Assembly: GCF_001601825.1 (NCBI RefSeq)
Contig: NZ_LUJK01000001.1
Span: forward strand, 62,001-126,000
Source of the DNA: Limnobacter sp. CACIAM 66H1
Lineage (GTDB): Bacteria; Pseudomonadota; Gammaproteobacteria; Burkholderiales; Burkholderiaceae_B
DNA length: 64,000 nucleotides
Direction of reading: 5' to 3'
The position numbers and the translations under genes are program-made. Positions within the stretch are counted from its first letter, which is position 1, and each line of letters opens with the position of its first letter. Below the pieces are notes generated by a model. That model worked only from the letters and a program-made list of their open reading frames with translations. It did no database searches and had not been told where the DNA came from. Of this stretch, positions 61,343-64,000 are shown piece after piece.

Positions 61343-61951
61343 TTACATAGAGCCTAGTTCCCTTTCCACATAATGCCCGGCCATATCGGCCAAACCTTTG
61401 GCCAGGTCATCAAAAGAGAAGCTTGGGTTGGGGTGATTCAAGTAGCGAATCATGGTGGCAATGCCGCTATTGATGAAGATGTAGGTCATCGTCTGAAGAT
61501 TGTTCAATCGCAGTATTTCAGGGTGTTTGATGGCGTGCTGAACAAACAGATCGCCCAGCGCGCGATAAATCGGGCCGAAAGGAACATGCTTCTCCATCAA
61601 GGCCGATTCACGGGCACAGCGCAGGTAAAGTTCGTCGTCTTTTCTCAGAAACTGAGCAGTTTGAGCGATCAGTTCATACACAGCATCGCGCAGCGAAAGC
61701 CGAACAACGTTGCTGGTTGCACCCTGAATGACCCCCACCATTTCCTTTGAAAAGCGCTCGCCCATGGCGCTGAAAATCGCCTCTTTGTTTTCAAAGTACT
61801 CGTAAATCGAGCCTACCCCTACACCGGCATATTCCGCGATTTGCCGTGTTGTTGCGCCTTCCGCACCATGTTTGGCCAAGGCAATGAACGCGCCTTGAAC
61901 AATGGTTTCTACCGTGTTCTGGGAGCGGGTCTGTTTGGGTTTTCTGGTCAT
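61343..61951 (-). CDS. TetR-family transcriptional regulator
   Basis: From MTRKPKQTRSQ the protein is 202 residues, with an N-terminal TetR helix-turn-helix (GAEGATTRQIAEYAGVGVGS, IYEYFENKEAIF) and a helical ligand domain. It is divergent from the SDR-diiron operon across a 93-bp gap with a CGAAC/GTTCG palindrome, so it most likely represses that operon and itself. The inducer is unknown; lipids or steroids are common for such neighbours. Confidence 0.92.
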   Translation of the reverse strand: MTRKPKQTRSQNTVETIVQGAFIALAKHGAEGATTRQIAEYAGVGVGSIYEYFENKEAIFSAMGERFSKEMVGVIQGATSNVVRLSLRDAVYELIAQTAQFLRKDDELYLRCARESALMEKHVPFGPIYRALGDLFVQHAIKHPEILRLNNLQTMTYIFINSGIATMIRYLNHPNPSFSFDDLAKGLADMAGHYVERELGSM

Positions 61952-61971
61952 GAATAAATCCGAATTGAATC

Positions 61972-61985
61972 CGAACAAACGTTCG
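61972..61985. promoter_or_regulatory. Probable TetR operator
   Basis: CGAAC-AAAC-GTTCG lies 21 bp before the regulator start in the divergent gap, and GTTCGTTTTA extends the AAACGTTCGTTT-type palindrome. This is the usual form for TetR sites. Confidence 0.6.
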
Positions 61986-62044
61986 TTTTAAGATGACATT
62001 GTTCAATGTCACGGTCGCTATGTCAAACGCAACAGGATTCAACC

Positions 62045-62932
62045 ATGTTTGGAAAGAAGATTACCAAGGGTGCCAACGCAGTGGTCACCGGCGCGGGCAG
62101 CGGCATTGGCCGCGCTTTCGCGCTTGAAATTGTTCGTCGCGGTGGTCGCGTGGTGTGTGCTGACATCAGCCTTGAACGTGCCCAGGAAACTGTGGATCTG
62201 GTTATGGACCAAGTGGCAGGCAAACTGAAGAATCCAGACCTGGTGTTCGTTCCACAAGCCTGGGCGGTGAAATGCGACGTCAGCAAACTGAAAGATGTTG
62301 AAGCTTTGGCCGATAGGGCCGAGGAATTGTTTGGTGGAACCGAGGACAACACCGCGATTGATTTGGTGGTGAATAACGCGGGTGTAGGCGCCGGCGGTAA
62401 ACCGATCGGAGAAACCACGATTGAAGACTGGAAGTGGACCCTCGGCGTGAACCTGTGGGGTGTGATTCACGGCTGCCACGTGTTTGCACCGCGCCTGCGC
62501 AAGAAAGGCGCCACTGCGAAGTGCGGCATTGTCAACGTGGCTTCCACAGCCAGTTTCGCGGCTGCCCCCTTGATGAGTGCCTACAACGTGACCAAGGCCG
62601 GTGCATTGGCGTTGAGTGAAACTCTGGCAGCTGAAATGGCCGGCACCGGTGTGAACGTGACGGCGCTGTGCCCCACCTTTGTCAAAACCAACATCACGAA
62701 AGATGGCCGGATTGATGCCGCGTCGAACCAACTGGCCAACAAGTTGATGGAGTGGACGGGGGTGTCTGCCGACGGCGTGGTGAAAGAAACATTGAATGCA
62801 TTGGACAAGGGGCAGCTGTATGTGTTGCCTCAGTTGGATGCACGCATGATTTGGCGCATGAAGCGCTTGATGCCTCGCAGCTACACGCGCGGGGCTGGTT
62901 TATTGGCCCGTGTGGCCGCCAAAGCTTTTTAA
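62045..62932 (+). CDS. Short-chain dehydrogenase/reductase
   Basis: From MFGKKITKGANAVVTGAG the protein is 295 residues of classical SDR type: cofactor loop TGAGSGIG, VNNAGVG, catalytic Ser in NVASTASFAA and YNVTK active site. The Asp in VCADIS favours NAD over NADP. It probably oxidises or reduces an alcohol or ketone group on a lipid-like substrate. It leads an operon with the diiron protein 12 bp away. Confidence 0.92.
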   Translation: MFGKKITKGANAVVTGAGSGIGRAFALEIVRRGGRVVCADISLERAQETVDLVMDQVAGKLKNPDLVFVPQAWAVKCDVSKLKDVEALADRAEELFGGTEDNTAIDLVVNNAGVGAGGKPIGETTIEDWKWTLGVNLWGVIHGCHVFAPRLRKKGATAKCGIVNVASTASFAAAPLMSAYNVTKAGALALSETLAAEMAGTGVNVTALCPTFVKTNITKDGRIDAASNQLANKLMEWTGVSADGVVKETLNALDKGQLYVLPQLDARMIWRMKRLMPRSYTRGAGLLARVAAKAF

Positions 62933-62944
62933 GGAGTACACAAA

Positions 62945-63871
62945 ATGCCTCAACTCGATCTGGAAAAAACACTGCGCCGCATCAAGGAAAATCAATGGGC
63001 TTTGGCTGACATTGACTGGGATGCGCCAGGCCGTGAATTGATCACGGAAGAACAGTGGCCCAAGCTGAAAGCCTTTATGGCCGACCTGACCTGGATTGAA
63101 CACATTGGTGCGCGCGGTTTTGCGGCCATGGCCAAAAAAGCGCCCAACGATACATTGAAAGAAATCTACACCTGGTTTCATGCCGAGGAACAGCGCCACG
63201 CCAATGCCGAACTGGCACTGATGCAACGCTGGGGCATGCTGGAAGACGGCGAAATTCCTGAGCCCAATATCAATTTGCGTTTAACGATTGAATGGTTGGA
63301 CAAGTACAGCGATGACATGCCTTTGAATGTGCTGGGTAGCGTCATTCCCATGTTGGAAGTGACTCTGGATGGCGCCTTGTGCAAGTTTTTGCTGGATGAA
63401 GTGAAAGACCCGGTGTGCCACGAGGTGTTCAAGAAGATCAATGCGGACGAAGCCCGCCACTTGGGTGTGGATTTTCATGTGCTGGAGATGCTGGGACATG
63501 GACCGATGTATCGCCTGGCACTGGAGTCCTTCGCAGCCGCCATCAACCCGAAGTTGTTGCTTGGCGTGGCGGTGTACTTCCCTTTGTTGAACCGCATGCG
63601 CGACAACATTGTGACCATGGGATTGAAAGAAGAAAAGCTGTATGAAGCCATGGCCAAGTTTGAAAAGTACGGCGGTGAAGCGCCAGAAAGTCGCCGCAAC
63701 CCCTGGTATCAGCTGATGCGCCTGCACGGCCAGTGGGTGATCGATCGCAACAATCGCTTTTACCACGCACCAGTGGATGCAGCCGTGAAATTGTCCAACT
63801 ACATTCCGAAAAGCTGGCTGCCCGAAGTGCCAAGCTGGGTGAACAAACTGACCTGGCACACCACAGCTTGA
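62945..63871 (+). CDS. Ferritin-like diiron protein
   Basis: The 308-residue helical protein has two metal motifs of ExxH type, AEEQRHANAEL and NADEARHLGVD, plus Glu residues in WIEHIGARGF and MLEVTLDGAL, forming a four-helix diiron site. It resembles uncharacterised ferritin-like hydroxylases or desaturases more than storage ferritins. With the SDR it could make a two-step modification of a fatty or steroid compound. AAGGAG lies upstream. Oxygenase activity is inference. Confidence 0.8.
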   Translation: MPQLDLEKTLRRIKENQWALADIDWDAPGRELITEEQWPKLKAFMADLTWIEHIGARGFAAMAKKAPNDTLKEIYTWFHAEEQRHANAELALMQRWGMLEDGEIPEPNINLRLTIEWLDKYSDDMPLNVLGSVIPMLEVTLDGALCKFLLDEVKDPVCHEVFKKINADEARHLGVDFHVLEMLGHGPMYRLALESFAAAINPKLLLGVAVYFPLLNRMRDNIVTMGLKEEKLYEAMAKFEKYGGEAPESRRNPWYQLMRLHGQWVIDRNNRFYHAPVDAAVKLSNYIPKSWLPEVPSWVNKLTWHTTA

Positions 63872-63889
63872 ACCATGCGAGAGACCACA

Positions 63890-64000
63890 ATGACGATTGA
63901 AAATAGAAAGCCTGCGAAGGCACTGAAAGGCACCACTGCTGCGCGTACTACCGTGCGTCGAAGTTCAAGCAAAAGTGCCGCTGCAAAAAGCGGCGAGCAC
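63890..64000 (+). CDS. Basic Ala/Lys/Ser-rich protein (partial)
   Basis: The gene runs off the right edge; 37 residues are visible (MTIENRKPAKALKGTTAART then RRSSSKSAAAKSG). The N-terminus is strongly basic and low-complexity. An in-frame ATG at 63875 is an alternative start. It is co-directional with and 18 bp after the diiron gene. No function can be assigned from this fragment. Confidence 0.5.
   Translation, partial: MTIENRKPAKALKGTTAARTTVRRSSSKSAAAKSGEH

Overview
The window is a single contiguous piece of chromosome from a Gram-negative, aerobic, respiring proteobacterium. Operon layouts, protein resemblances and moderate GC content point to a betaproteobacterium of the order Burkholderiales. 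A Limnobacter-like lineage would fit, but that is recollection and not a test. I see no rRNA, tRNA, insertion sequence, prophage or CRISPR array.

Layout. (1) 1-14.9 kb is an iron-acquisition block: ExbD/ExbB/TonB, a siderophore receptor, bacterioferritin with its ferredoxin Bfd, a FecA-like receptor, a frameshifted multiheme cytochrome c, a receptor/DUF3649/PepSY/DUF3325 operon and HemP. Fur-box-like sequences precede most of these units. (2) 14.9-19.7 kb is an imelysin / di-heme DUF1111 / imelysin / DUF1513 operon facing away from hemP across one Fur-like site. (3) 19.7-48.4 kb is a large alcohol and aldehyde oxidation island. It holds two PQQ dehydrogenases (one ExaA-like), cytochrome c-550 PedF, an ExaC-like aldehyde dehydrogenase with DUF779, a SoxYZ-like carrier with a metallo-beta-lactamase-fold partner, a FadL channel, a porin, a complete pqqABCDE operon with a PedC-type ABC exporter, a periplasmic binding protein, an AcoR-like sigma-54 activator, and an AOR-type tungsten aldehyde oxidoreductase operon. 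(4) 48.8-54.3 kb is a TRAP/TAXI transporter with DUF1850 and a two-component system. (5) 54.6-58.1 kb holds a TonB-dependent receptor and a metallo-beta-lactamase-fold protein that has lost nearly all metal ligands. (6) 58.2-60.7 kb is a four-gene operon for what looks like an undescribed ExbB/TolQ-type proton-motive envelope system. (7) 60.7-64 kb holds a lipoprotein, a TetR regulator and an SDR plus ferritin-like diiron operon that runs off the window.

How it works together. Alcohols would enter through the porin and FadL channel, be oxidised in the periplasm by the PQQ enzymes with electrons passed to PedF, and the aldehydes would be oxidised in the cytoplasm by the NAD-linked ExaC-like enzyme and by the AOR complex. 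The most striking signal is regulatory. I read eight GG-N10-GC sigma-54 promoters (seven close to consensus, one weaker) in front of the catabolic and pqq transcription units. Upstream of seven of them lie recurring activator-type sites of two classes, TGTTNCA-N3-TGAAACA and TGTCACAAAACTGTC. This suggests that the AcoR-like activator encoded in the middle of the island, perhaps with a second activator, turns on the whole pathway together with its cofactor. The best candidate for a new system is the proton-channel operon at 58.2-60.7 kb.
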